Below are positions 1 to 5,645 of a DNA stretch of 7,739 nucleotides, in pieces. The notes under the pieces were generated by a model that made no database searches, had not been told where the DNA came from, and saw only the letters and a list, made by a program, of their open reading frames with translations. The translations under genes and the position numbers were made by a program. Position 1 is the first letter of the stretch; the number at the start of each line of letters is the position of its first letter. Source of the DNA: an uncultured Bacteroidales bacterium (GTDB taxonomy: Bacteria; Bacteroidota; Bacteroidia; Bacteroidales; Paludibacteraceae). The stretch covers positions 1-7,739 of the forward strand of contig CAIQOG010000494.1 of the NCBI GenBank assembly GCA_903873355.1. The letters run 5' to 3'.

Positions 1-74
1 ACTCCTGATTAACTTACTGATTATCTTTTGTTACAACTCCGGTGGCTATGTACGAGAAATGAGATAAATCACGA

Positions 75-106
75 CCAACCCCGTTGCTTCAAGCAAATGG
101 GGTCGG
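75..106 (-). terminator. GC-rich hairpin downstream of the methyltransferase/nuclease operon, possible weak terminator
   Basis: On the plus strand 75-82 (CCAACCCC) pairs with 99-106 (GGGGTCGG) with one mismatch, and TTGC at 84-87 pairs with GCAA at 93-96 around a TTCAA loop. It lies about 40 bases past the stop codon of the HNH nuclease gene, where a transcript end is expected. On the minus strand only short T stretches follow the stem, so it is not a canonical intrinsic terminator. It could also be a transcript-stabilising 3' hairpin. The rest of 1-144 holds no supportable gene. Confidence 0.35.
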
Positions 107-144
107 GAATGCTGAGAAAAGCTGCTGAAAAATGGCGTAAATAA

Positions 145-1221
145 TTACTTCCCTGATTTCCTGCGGTTATCGTCGCGACAAAGCATTTGACAATTATCTG
201 CACTTGTTTTTCCTCCTTCGTGCCACGGTGTTGCGTGGTCAGCCTCCATTTCGTGGAGTTCAAATTTCACAGCACATTTTACGCAAATTCCTTGTTGTCT
301 TTCATAAGCTTCGCGTTTCTGATTATCGCTAAATGCCCTGATATTTAAGTATCTTTCTTTTCCTGTCAATAAATATTCGTAGATACCTTTTTTGTTTGTA
401 ATATCTTCGTCCTGCATTAATTTTGTGATTTCTAATTCAAGTTTTTGAGAGTCAAACCTCTGATTTTTAAATTCGTTGTAAAGAAATCCCCATTGAATGC
501 CTTTCATTTCTTTGCGATACTTTGGGAAAGTAGCTTTCACCCAATTAATTACACTTTGAAAGTAAAGCCAAAGTTCGTTAGCATTTGGTTCGTGCTGATT
601 TTTGGACATGTACCCTTTTATATTCGATTCTGAAATCCAGTTAATGGCAGTTTCTAAATACTCTTGTCGGTTTGCCGAGCCACTTAAATACTCATCGCCT
701 ATTTTGGGTCGACTGTTCTTAGAGAAATAGCGTTTGGCATCCGATACCCACGAGCCGGCATAAACAGCATTTCGCAATTCCTGATTTGTCAGTTCCTCTC
801 CGGCAATGTTTATAGTTTCAAACCAATCCAATTTCTCACTCGGTTCGCCTGTACAAAAGTAAACCATTAATTTATAGTCTAATATCTGCTTTTGTTTGTC
901 AGATTGTAGATTATGAAACGCCAAACCGTTTAATGAAAAATCGCCATTTACATATTGGCAAATAGAAATAGTGCGCTGCTGACCGTCAATGACTTCAAAG
1001 TTACCATCCTCGCGCACAGCCCAATACATTACATTCAATGGAAAATCTTTTGTTAGCGTTTCAATTACGGCATTCCGCTGTTTATCACCGTACACAAATT
1101 CACGCTGATAAGGCGGACGAATATCCAATTTTCCACCATAGCCTACCACACCATTTTCATTGTTATCTTCATAACCGCTTATCAGTTCGCTGACTGCAAT
1201 TTCTTTTAGTTCGATTTTCAT
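145..1221 (-). CDS. DUF262 domain protein with C-terminal HNH endonuclease domain
   Basis: The 358-residue protein has an N-terminal DUF262 (ParB-like/GmrSD N-terminal type) domain with the family landmarks PPYQR at residues 36-40 and DGQQR at 79-83, followed by a helical middle region. It ends in a small HNH domain: C313 and C316 as a zinc-knuckle pair, ADH at 327-329 with the likely catalytic His, N343, and LCRDDN at 347-352. DUF262 nucleases (GmrSD, SspE) are known to couple nucleotide binding or hydrolysis to cleavage of foreign or modified DNA. The second zinc pair is incomplete (C348 but D351), and the last HNH position is Asn352 rather than His, so the catalytic site is a variant. Its ATG overlaps the stop of the upstream methyltransferase (ATGA, 1218-1221), which implies translational coupling and a shared role. 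No signal peptide or membrane segment is seen, so it should be cytoplasmic. The domain calls are strong; the DNA target and dependence on methylation are inference. Confidence 0.93.
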   Translation of the reverse strand: MKIELKEIAVSELISGYEDNNENGVVGYGGKLDIRPPYQREFVYGDKQRNAVIETLTKDFPLNVMYWAVREDGNFEVIDGQQRTISICQYVNGDFSLNGLAFHNLQSDKQKQILDYKLMVYFCTGEPSEKLDWFETINIAGEELTNQELRNAVYAGSWVSDAKRYFSKNSRPKIGDEYLSGSANRQEYLETAINWISESNIKGYMSKNQHEPNANELWLYFQSVINWVKATFPKYRKEMKGIQWGFLYNEFKNQRFDSQKLELEITKLMQDEDITNKKGIYEYLLTGKERYLNIRAFSDNQKREAYERQQGICVKCAVKFELHEMEADHATPWHEGGKTSADNCQMLCRDDNRRKSGK

Positions 1222-2234
1222 AGTTTCTTGTTTTTGATGAATATTCTTGCATAAGTGTTTTTGCCATTTATCAAAGGCCTTGCATCTTTTTTACCCAAAA
1301 AAGGTATTCCTACTATTTCTTTACTGTAACCAGCAGAAGCAGATAATCCTAGTATATCAAATTGATCTGGATTGAACTTGTCTAAAAATGTAATTGGTAC
1401 TCCCATAACTCCTTTAAAATTGATAGGAATTTCTTTTGTCACATCTACGTTTATACCATCGTAATTATCATAAGTAGGATATGCATCGGAAGTATAATTT
1501 TTATAAAGAATAAGGTCTTCATGCCGTTCATTATAATCCAAATTTGTAAACCAACGTACTCCTTTTACCCGAATGAATTTATTGCCAGCCTCATCAATTC
1601 TACTGCTTGCTGCAGTTAATGGATAATCGTCAGGCACTCCAAACTCTCTATCTCCGCTATGAATACTAGCACCAATCCATAATTTATTTGTTTTTATCAA
1701 CTTGAAAATATCTTTGTAGGTTATTGAATTCACATTCCCAATTATTAAAAACTTTTTGTCATACTCAATCAATTGAGCCACATATTCTCTAAAAAGTGAG
1801 AAAGGAGGATTTGTAACCACTATGTCAGCTTGTTTCAAGAGCTCAATACTTTCAATACTTCTAAAATCACCATCACCTTTTAGGTATTTAATCCCAATTT
1901 CTTCTGGGTCGGGAACTTTGTTTCCGTTCTTGTCGCCGGTGTATTCAAGATAAATGGCTTTTTCGGATTTCTGCTCGCTGAATAAATCCATGTTCTGACT
2001 TTTGTAACAGGTTGTGATTAGTTTTTTTAGTCCTAAATTTTCAAAATTGTACGAGAAATAATGAAAGAAATTACTAACACGAGGGTCATCACAGTTACAA
2101 AACACCACCTTGTCTTTGAAATGTTCTTTGTAATGTCTTAATTCCTTTTCTATATCAGATAGTTGGGTGTAAAACTCATCTTTTTTCCCTGCTTTTGCAT
2201 TGTGAAGATCTTCAGTTTGTGCTTTTCTTGCCAT
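1218..2234 (-). CDS. Adenine-specific DNA methyltransferase, EcoRI methylase family
   Basis: The 338-residue protein is close in length to M.EcoRI (about 326 residues). It carries the family's N-terminal KKDEFYTQ stretch at 17-24, a hydrophobic strand with VVFCNCDDPRVSNFF at 43-57 (the SAM-binding region of this family), and the catalytic TNPPF motif at 141-145, typical of N6-adenine methyltransferases. It should transfer a methyl group from S-adenosylmethionine to adenine in a short DNA site; the site cannot be read from sequence. The ATG at 2234-2232 is chosen because it begins the conserved N-terminus (MARKAQTEDL). It is the first gene of a two-gene operon, and its stop overlaps the start of the DUF262-HNH gene. 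No EcoRI-type restriction endonuclease gene is present, so the HNH protein is the likely nuclease partner. The upstream leader is long and highly structured, and an inverted repeat ends three bases before the start codon, so regulation at the RNA level or by a repressor is plausible. Confidence 0.94.
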   Translation of the reverse strand: MARKAQTEDLHNAKAGKKDEFYTQLSDIEKELRHYKEHFKDKVVFCNCDDPRVSNFFHYFSYNFENLGLKKLITTCYKSQNMDLFSEQKSEKAIYLEYTGDKNGNKVPDPEEIGIKYLKGDGDFRSIESIELLKQADIVVTNPPFSLFREYVAQLIEYDKKFLIIGNVNSITYKDIFKLIKTNKLWIGASIHSGDREFGVPDDYPLTAASSRIDEAGNKFIRVKGVRWFTNLDYNERHEDLILYKNYTSDAYPTYDNYDGINVDVTKEIPINFKGVMGVPITFLDKFNPDQFDILGLSASAGYSKEIVGIPFLGKKDARPLINGKNTYARIFIKNKKL

Positions 2235-2237
2235 TAT

Positions 2238-2262
2238 GTAGTTCGTTGGGATTCTGAACTAC
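2238..2262 (-). promoter_or_regulatory. Perfect 7-bp inverted repeat directly upstream of the methyltransferase start codon
   Basis: GTAGTTC at 2238-2244 is the exact reverse complement of GAACTAC at 2256-2262, separated by 11 bases. On the minus strand the second arm ends three bases before the ATG at 2234. As RNA it would fold into a hairpin next to the start codon; as DNA it could be an operator with arms 18 bp apart centre to centre. Autorepression by methyltransferases or small control proteins binding near their own start is known in other restriction systems. Which applies here cannot be told. Confidence 0.6.
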
Positions 2263-2289
2263 TGGTCTGATAAGGAAAAGTTAACGCAT

Positions 2290-2370
2290 AAAAAAAGCGT
2301 GGACTAAATCCTTACCCGCCACCAAGCCCCTGAGAAGGCCACATGCAAACGATAAGTCAAAAGCCCACGC
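2290..2370 (-). terminator. Terminator-like pairing with T7 tract inside the leader, mutually exclusive with the apical hairpin
   Basis: Read on the minus strand, GTCCACGC (2304-2297) is followed at once by seven T (2296-2290). It can pair over 8 bp, including one G-U, with GCGTGGGC (2370-2363) upstream. Stem plus T tract resembles an intrinsic terminator, although the 58-nt loop is long. The upstream partner shares GCGTG with the GGCGTG arm of the apical hairpin at 2366-2381, so both cannot form together. That is the arrangement of an attenuator, or of the 3' end of a separate small RNA. A short alternative stem ACGC/GCGT flanks the T tract (2284-2300). Confidence 0.5.
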
Positions 2371-2447
2371 CGTTTGGCGTGAGCATTTTGCTTACTGAAT
2401 CTGTTTGCATGTTCGCTTAGGGAAATTTCTCAGGTTTCTGGTGGCGC
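2290..2447 (-). ncRNA. Long structured RNA element in the methyltransferase leader (family not recognised)
   Basis: A nearly continuous stem-loop spans 2317-2446. CGCCACCA 2317-2324 pairs perfectly with 2439-2446, CCTGAGAA 2329-2336 with 2427-2434, and ACATGCAAAC 2341-2350 with 2403-2412. In the apical part TAAG 2353-2356 pairs with CTTA 2391-2394, AAAA 2359-2362 with TTTT 2386-2389, and CACGCC 2366-2371 with GGCGTG 2376-2381 around a GTTT loop. An asymmetric internal loop (2337-2340 against 2413-2426) breaks the stem. The only T tract at an edge is on the minus strand (2296-2290), and a minus-strand promoter lies about 115 bases upstream, so the minus strand is the likely RNA. It may be a cis-acting leader, an independent small RNA, or a mobile palindromic element. 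It does not match tmRNA, SRP RNA or RNase P landmarks that I know. Confidence 0.6.
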
Positions 2448-2451
2448 GAAC

Positions 2452-2468
2452 AATAGCAGAATGCTATT
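2452..2468 (-). other. Small perfect hairpin in the leader
   Basis: AATAGCA at 2452-2458 and TGCTATT at 2462-2468 are exact reverse complements around a 3-base loop. On the minus strand it sits four bases upstream of the foot of the long stem-loop, so it would stack beside it in a leader transcript. It is too AT-rich and lacks a T tract on either side to be a terminator by itself. Confidence 0.5.
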
Positions 2469-2518
2469 TAAATTAGAATGTTATAGTGTCTTTATGTTTT
2501 TATCTGTTTCTTTATTGA

Positions 2519-2536
2519 GACGCCAAGCATGGCATC
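2519..2536 (-). other. Hairpin near the predicted 5' end of the leader transcript
   Basis: GACGCCA at 2519-2525 and TGGCATC at 2530-2536 form a 7-bp stem (one G-U on the minus-strand RNA) with a 4-base loop. It begins roughly 20 nt after the predicted transcription start of the minus-strand promoter. A 5' stem of this kind often protects a transcript from decay; that role is inferred here. Confidence 0.45.
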
Positions 2537-2560
2537 TGTACGAATATATTTTTGTTTTTG

Positions 2561-2590
2561 CAAAGATATAATGAATTAAGAGAATGGCAA
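2561..2590 (-). promoter_or_regulatory. Bacteroidota-type promoter for the methyltransferase/nuclease operon
   Basis: On the minus strand TATCTTTG (2568-2561) matches the Bacteroidota -7 consensus TAnnTTTG exactly, and TTG (2590-2588) lies 19 nt upstream at the usual -33 distance. Transcription would start near 2555 and give a leader of about 320 nt before the methyltransferase ATG at 2234. No comparably good promoter is seen closer to the gene, which supports the structured region being transcribed. Confidence 0.6.
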
Positions 2591-2625
2591 GCCTTCCCCA
2601 CTAAAAAAGCATCAATAAAAGTAAG

Positions 2626-2669
2626 AAATTACAAGTTTATAAAAGCTTTACTTACAGCAAATTACAAGT
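2626..2669. repeat. 11-bp direct repeat, copies 33 bp apart
   Basis: AAATTACAAGT occurs at 2626-2636 and again at 2659-2669. The 33-bp offset is about three helical turns, so a protein could bind both copies on one face, upstream of the minus-strand promoter. In AT-rich DNA this could also arise by chance or from an old duplication. Confidence 0.4.
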
Positions 2670-2690
2670 ACATAAAATGCAGCTAAAAAA

Positions 2691-2795
2691 ACTTCAAGTC
2701 TTTTTTTGAAAAAGTCAAGTCTTTTTTGAAAAAAGTCAGGTCTTTTTGGGGAAAACTTCAAGTCTTTTTCAAAAAACTTCAAGTCTTTTTTTTGA
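2691..2795. repeat. Five-copy 21-bp tandem repeat of A and T tracts
   Basis: The core CAAGTC (CAGGTC in the third copy) starts at 2695, 2716, 2737, 2759 and 2780, giving steps of 21, 21, 22 and 21 bp. Each core is followed by a T tract, and in the first four copies by an A tract, for a unit close to AAGTCTTTTTTGAAAAA plus CTTC or GTC. The period equals two helical turns, so the array may be intrinsically curved. Neighbouring A and T tracts also allow local hairpins, for example 2769-2776 with 2788-2795. One plus frame is open from about 2711 to 2882 with a seven-residue repeat, but it has no start codon. It lies between the two divergent transcripts. Confidence 0.75.
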
Positions 2796-2929
2796 GAGCT
2801 AAAAAACGAATTGAAACAAATCAATTCACAAGCACAAATTCGTTAAATCATTATAATTCATGCAAGGTATTCAAACAATAAGACCGAAATATACATTTAT
2901 TCTGCAAAACCCCATTTCAACTCTCCTGA

Positions 2930-3256
2930 ATGTTTAAAAAAAGCTATTTTATTCTTTTCCTTACACTTCTTCATTTTGCTGTTTTTGCTCAGCATAATAT
3001 TTATTCGGCTTATAATACAGAAACTGCTACACCCGCCTACACACTTCTGAATGCCAGTGTTGGAGCTGATGTTGTGAGTAATAAACGAACGCTTTTCTCT
3101 GTTTACCTGAATGGTTCAAACCTCACTGACGAAGCTTATCAAAGCCAACTCAGCCGCCTGAAGTATGCACTTGAAAATCCGGTTACTGGCCGTAGCGGAG
3201 TGTTTAATATGGGACGGAATGTAAGTGTGAAAGTAATTGTTCCGGTGGAATTCTAA
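2930..3256 (+). CDS. TonB-dependent receptor remnant: signal peptide joined to the C-terminal beta-barrel end
   Basis: The 108-residue ORF opens with a clear signal peptide (MFKK, hydrophobic core, cleavage after FA at residue 20 before Q21). It continues directly into what is normally the very end of a TonB-dependent receptor: YTLLNASVGADV, a strand with LNGSNLTDEAYQSQLSRLKY, a FNMGRN turn, and a last strand VKVIVPVEF ending in Phe, the typical outer-membrane assembly signal. Full receptors usually run 700-1,000 residues or more with carboxypeptidase-like, plug and barrel domains, all missing here. The simplest reading is an in-frame internal deletion that kept both ends, so transport function is lost. 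It could still be exported. Its stop lies four bases from the stop of the convergent PorP/SprF gene, with no terminator between them. The homology call is confident; whether it is expressed is unknown. Confidence 0.75.
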   Translation: MFKKSYFILFLTLLHFAVFAQHNIYSAYNTETATPAYTLLNASVGADVVSNKRTLFSVYLNGSNLTDEAYQSQLSRLKYALENPVTGRSGVFNMGRNVSVKVIVPVEF

Positions 3257-3260
3257 CAGA

Positions 3261-4172
3261 TTAATACCAGCAGTTTTTACATCTCCAGACACGTTCGAAA
3301 CTGTAAGAGATCATTAATTCGTGTGTCCCAAATGAGCTTCGGCTTATTCCGCCCACATCATAGTCGTAACTGTACGACACTTTTAGATTTTTGCTTAGAT
3401 TTACTCCGAAGAGCAATCCCATTTCACTCCAGGTGCGGTAGAAAAACCCAATCTGAAAAGGATTATTTGAATTGCTTAATTTGAAATACGAATTGACATT
3501 GAATTCCATTTGCAGGGTATTGGCATACTGAATGGCACAAGCTCCATAACCCATATTCATAAAATCGTGTGAATAATCGCGATACATTCCATACAGAAAA
3601 TTCGTATTTGTATAAAACTTACTGATAGACGAAGTGCTGAATAACGAAAAGATATTCTGTCCCGAAAGCCCGAAACGCCAGTTTTTATTAACCAGTTCAG
3701 CCCCCAACTGGGCATTAAAGTTATTCTGTGTAGCCAATCTGCTGTAAATAGAAGGGTCATCGGCAGTAGGAAAATTCACTTTTGATATGTCATATCCAAA
3801 ACTCTGATAGGTTGCCGCCAATCCAAGATTTAATTTCCAGTTGAAATAAACTGTCATCGAATAAGCATAACTCAAATCAATATTCGTGGTGGAAGTATAA
3901 CCGATTTGATCCTGTACGGCTTTTAACCCGAATTGGGTATTCAAATCATTATTAAAAATAGCTCCTGCAACAAAAAAAGTAGTTGGAGAACCGTCAAATC
4001 CGAGCCACTGTTTGCGTGCTGCCATGCTTATATCCAGCAGATTTTTTTCGTCGATAGCTGCCGGATTGATATAAAAAGTATTATCCCAATAATCTGTCAA
4101 CCGGATATTCGACTGAGCCTCAGCCAATACACCCGCTAAACAACACAACAGAATAAGTACGATTTTTCTCAT
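3261..4172 (-). CDS. PorP/SprF family type IX secretion system membrane protein
   Basis: The 303-residue protein starts with a signal peptide (MRKIVLILLCCLAGVLAEA, cleavage before Q20) and then shows the PorP/SprF pattern: YINPAA at 34-39, RKQWLGFDGSPTT at 53-65, alternating aromatic and polar beta strands throughout, and GTHELMISYSF near the end (282-292). Members are outer-membrane beta-barrel proteins. SprF of Flavobacterium johnsoniae is needed for secretion of the SprB adhesin, and PorP is a type IX component in Porphyromonas. The gene begins 9 nt after the stop of the large SprB-repeat/type B sorting-domain gene, the usual order for a cargo protein and its dedicated PorP/SprF partner, so the two are likely co-transcribed from a promoter outside the window. 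The C-terminus carries a short extra tail (WRCKNCWY) with two Cys that I cannot explain. A specific assignment as porP or sprF is not supported because Bacteroidota genomes hold many paralogues. Confidence 0.92.
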   Translation of the reverse strand: MRKIVLILLCCLAGVLAEAQSNIRLTDYWDNTFYINPAAIDEKNLLDISMAARKQWLGFDGSPTTFFVAGAIFNNDLNTQFGLKAVQDQIGYTSTTNIDLSYAYSMTVYFNWKLNLGLAATYQSFGYDISKVNFPTADDPSIYSRLATQNNFNAQLGAELVNKNWRFGLSGQNIFSLFSTSSISKFYTNTNFLYGMYRDYSHDFMNMGYGACAIQYANTLQMEFNVNSYFKLSNSNNPFQIGFFYRTWSEMGLLFGVNLSKNLKVSYSYDYDVGGISRSSFGTHELMISYSFERVWRCKNCWY

Positions 4173-4181
4173 GGTTTAAAA

Positions 4182-5645
4182 TTATCGGATAATCGTTACA
4201 TATCCCGATTTTGTTTTTGTGCCTTTTTCAGTTGTGTAATACAAAACATAATAATAGGTATCGTTCGACACGGGTTGATTTTTAAACGTTCCATCCCATC
4301 CATCAACACCATCATAAATTAAAATGCCATTCCGGTTATATATCTGAATATGCCAGCCTTTCAGGAAAACATCATTTTTACCATCTCCGTTAGGCGAGAA
4401 ACTGTTGGGTAAAACGGATGCTGTTACCCAAATCCTCTTGGTAGTTTTCTCCAAACAACCATACGGATTGATAACCTGTAATTTCACATCATAAAAACCA
4501 TCTTTTGCAACATTATAGGTGTGAAACACATCAGCTCCGTAATCATTGGTTCCATCACCAAAATCCCAGTAATATTGCGATGTGGGAATATATTCCGTCC
4601 AAAAATGCAGGGTGTTTGGTATTTCTTTCTGGTCGGCAGTCAAATCAGCAACAATCTCATCTCTATCTGATTGAATCACATAATTATAGGTATCGTAATA
4701 ACTTGCAGTAAAATCAAGTGTATTTGTACATCCCGCTTTTGAAATACCGGTAACACCATAATCACCTGCTTGTTTCAATACCAGACTGTCAGCTAGGGTG
4801 CCATCATTCCAACGATAGCTATATGCACCGTTGGCATGAACAGTCAGCGAATCATTCTGACATAACTTTGGTAGAGGAAAAATGGACACAACCGGCAATT
4901 GCTCCACTATCAGGGTTGTTGTATAATTCGTCATACAGGAAGTTCCTATTATTGTCAGTTGAACGTTGTAACTACCGGGAATAGCATAAGTATGCTGAGG
5001 CGATTTAATTGTTGAAGTTCCACCATCACCAAAATCCCAGGCAAACGTAAAGAAATCTGATTTTTCATTTGCAACAACAGCATTAAACTGAAAAATCCGG
5101 TTATTGCAATCCTGCAACTCATAATTGATTCCGAGTGTTGGTATATTGGTAGTAAACCCATAATCCGCTGTACAACCAAGCGCATCTGTAACATGCAGAA
5201 TCACGAATCCATTTTGAGTTGTTTCCATGACTTCATTGTTTACACCACTCACTTTCCCACTCGACCATGTTAACTGATAAGGAACGACACCACCCGAAAC
5301 ATGTGCTGTATACACTTCTTTTACAGCTTTGGTAATGCAATTAAAATCAATTACCGAATCGATTTTTACTGTTAGTTCCTTTTGACGCAGAACAGAATAT
5401 TGTATCGTTTGATAACAACCAACCGAGTCGGTAACCGTTACCAGATAGTTTCCGGCTCTGATACTGTCAAGATTCTGAGTCTTAAACCCGTTTGACCAAT
5501 TGTAACTATAGGGTGGAGTTCCGCCTGAAACCAACAGACTGATTGCCCCACTGTTGGCTTTATTGCAATCAAAAGCATTCCGTACATTAGCCGATACTAC
5601 CAATTGCTGCGGCTCATTTATCACAATGTTTTGTTTATCGAACAT
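4182..5645 (-). CDS. C-terminal part of a giant SprB-repeat/PKD protein with gliding-motility type B T9SS sorting domain
   Basis: The 487 residues contain one SprB-type repeat (about 10-90; CNKANSGAISLLVSGGTPPYSYNW), a diverged second one (about 91-170), a PKD domain with WDFGDG at 203-208 and HTY at 218-220, an Ig-like stretch (about 250-320), and a second PKD domain with WDFGDG at 360-365 and HTY at 375-377. The C-terminal 77 residues (411-487) are a CHU_C/gliding-motility-associated domain opening with PNSFSPNGDGKNDVF. This domain sends cargo through the type IX system to the cell surface. The ORF has no signal peptide, and its first ATG lies in the middle of a repeat linker, so it is not a complete gene. 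It continues the upstream ORF (5621-7739) after a -1 frameshift near 5630. The PorP/SprF gene follows after 9 nt. As an intact gene the product would be a secreted surface protein, adhesin-like by architecture. Confidence 0.88.
   Translation of the reverse strand: MFDKQNIVINEPQQLVVSANVRNAFDCNKANSGAISLLVSGGTPPYSYNWSNGFKTQNLDSIRAGNYLVTVTDSVGCYQTIQYSVLRQKELTVKIDSVIDFNCITKAVKEVYTAHVSGGVVPYQLTWSSGKVSGVNNEVMETTQNGFVILHVTDALGCTADYGFTTNIPTLGINYELQDCNNRIFQFNAVVANEKSDFFTFAWDFGDGGTSTIKSPQHTYAIPGSYNVQLTIIGTSCMTNYTTTLIVEQLPVVSIFPLPKLCQNDSLTVHANGAYSYRWNDGTLADSLVLKQAGDYGVTGISKAGCTNTLDFTASYYDTYNYVIQSDRDEIVADLTADQKEIPNTLHFWTEYIPTSQYYWDFGDGTNDYGADVFHTYNVAKDGFYDVKLQVINPYGCLEKTTKRIWVTASVLPNSFSPNGDGKNDVFLKGWHIQIYNRNGILIYDGVDGWDGTFKNQPVSNDTYYYVLYYTTEKGTKTKSGYVTIIR
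5621..5645 (-). other. Apparent -1 frameshift splitting the giant repeat gene
   Basis: The upstream frame reads ...DGNSCSINKTL-stop (stop at 5623-5621), while the downstream frame, from ATG at 5645, reads MFDKQNIVINEP. Adding one A to the run AAAA (5632-5629) or AAA (5636-5634) on the minus strand would give a continuous SprB linker of the normal form CSI..NIVINEP. The break may be a true mutation, a length-variable A run or a sequencing error; no canonical X-XXY-YYZ slippery heptamer in the right frame is seen. Confidence 0.8.

Larger units (their letters stand above)
2235..2929. other. Gene-free but structured intergenic region
   Basis: This stretch of about 700 bases has no supportable protein gene on either strand. 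From left to right it holds an inverted repeat at the methyltransferase start, a terminator-like T tract, a 130-nt stem-loop, two small hairpins, a Bacteroidota-type promoter firing leftward, an 11-bp direct repeat and a five-copy 21-bp repeat array. From about 2796 to 2929 I see only AT-rich sequence. A weak plus-strand -7-like TACATTTA at 2892-2899 lies before the receptor remnant, with no matching -33 element. Confidence 0.7.

Noticed and set aside
69..263. Small minus-strand ORF overlapping the end of the nuclease gene
   Set aside because: It runs through the HNH-coding end in another frame and shows no recognisable protein features.
445..633. Plus-strand ORF opposite the DUF262-HNH gene
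   Set aside because: It is antisense to a well-supported gene and has no family features; an antisense shadow.
2290..2447. Retron msr-msd RNA
   Set aside because: The inverted-repeat ends are suggestive, but no reverse transcriptase is encoded in the window.
2290..2447. Integron attC site
   Set aside because: The arms do not show the RYYYAAC/GTTRRRY pattern at the ends, and no integrase or cassette array is visible.
2512..2535. Seven-codon leader peptide (MPCLASQ) on the minus strand
   Set aside because: It is too short to support, overlaps a hairpin, and lacks the runs of one amino acid expected of an attenuator peptide.
2691..2795. CRISPR array
   Set aside because: The 21-bp units follow each other with no distinct spacers, and no cas gene is present.
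2711..2882. Open plus-strand frame with a seven-residue Lys/Phe-rich repeat
   Set aside because: There is no start codon; an ATG at 2678 in a related frame hits a stop inside the first repeat. The periodicity is explained by the DNA repeat.
3557..4139. Short ORFs on both strands inside the PorP/SprF gene
   Set aside because: They are out-of-frame shadows of a gene with clear family motifs.
5621..5645. Programmed -1 ribosomal frameshift
   Set aside because: Near the junction (ATA AAC AAA ACA) no X-XXY-YYZ heptamer lies in the correct frame, and no clear downstream stem was found.
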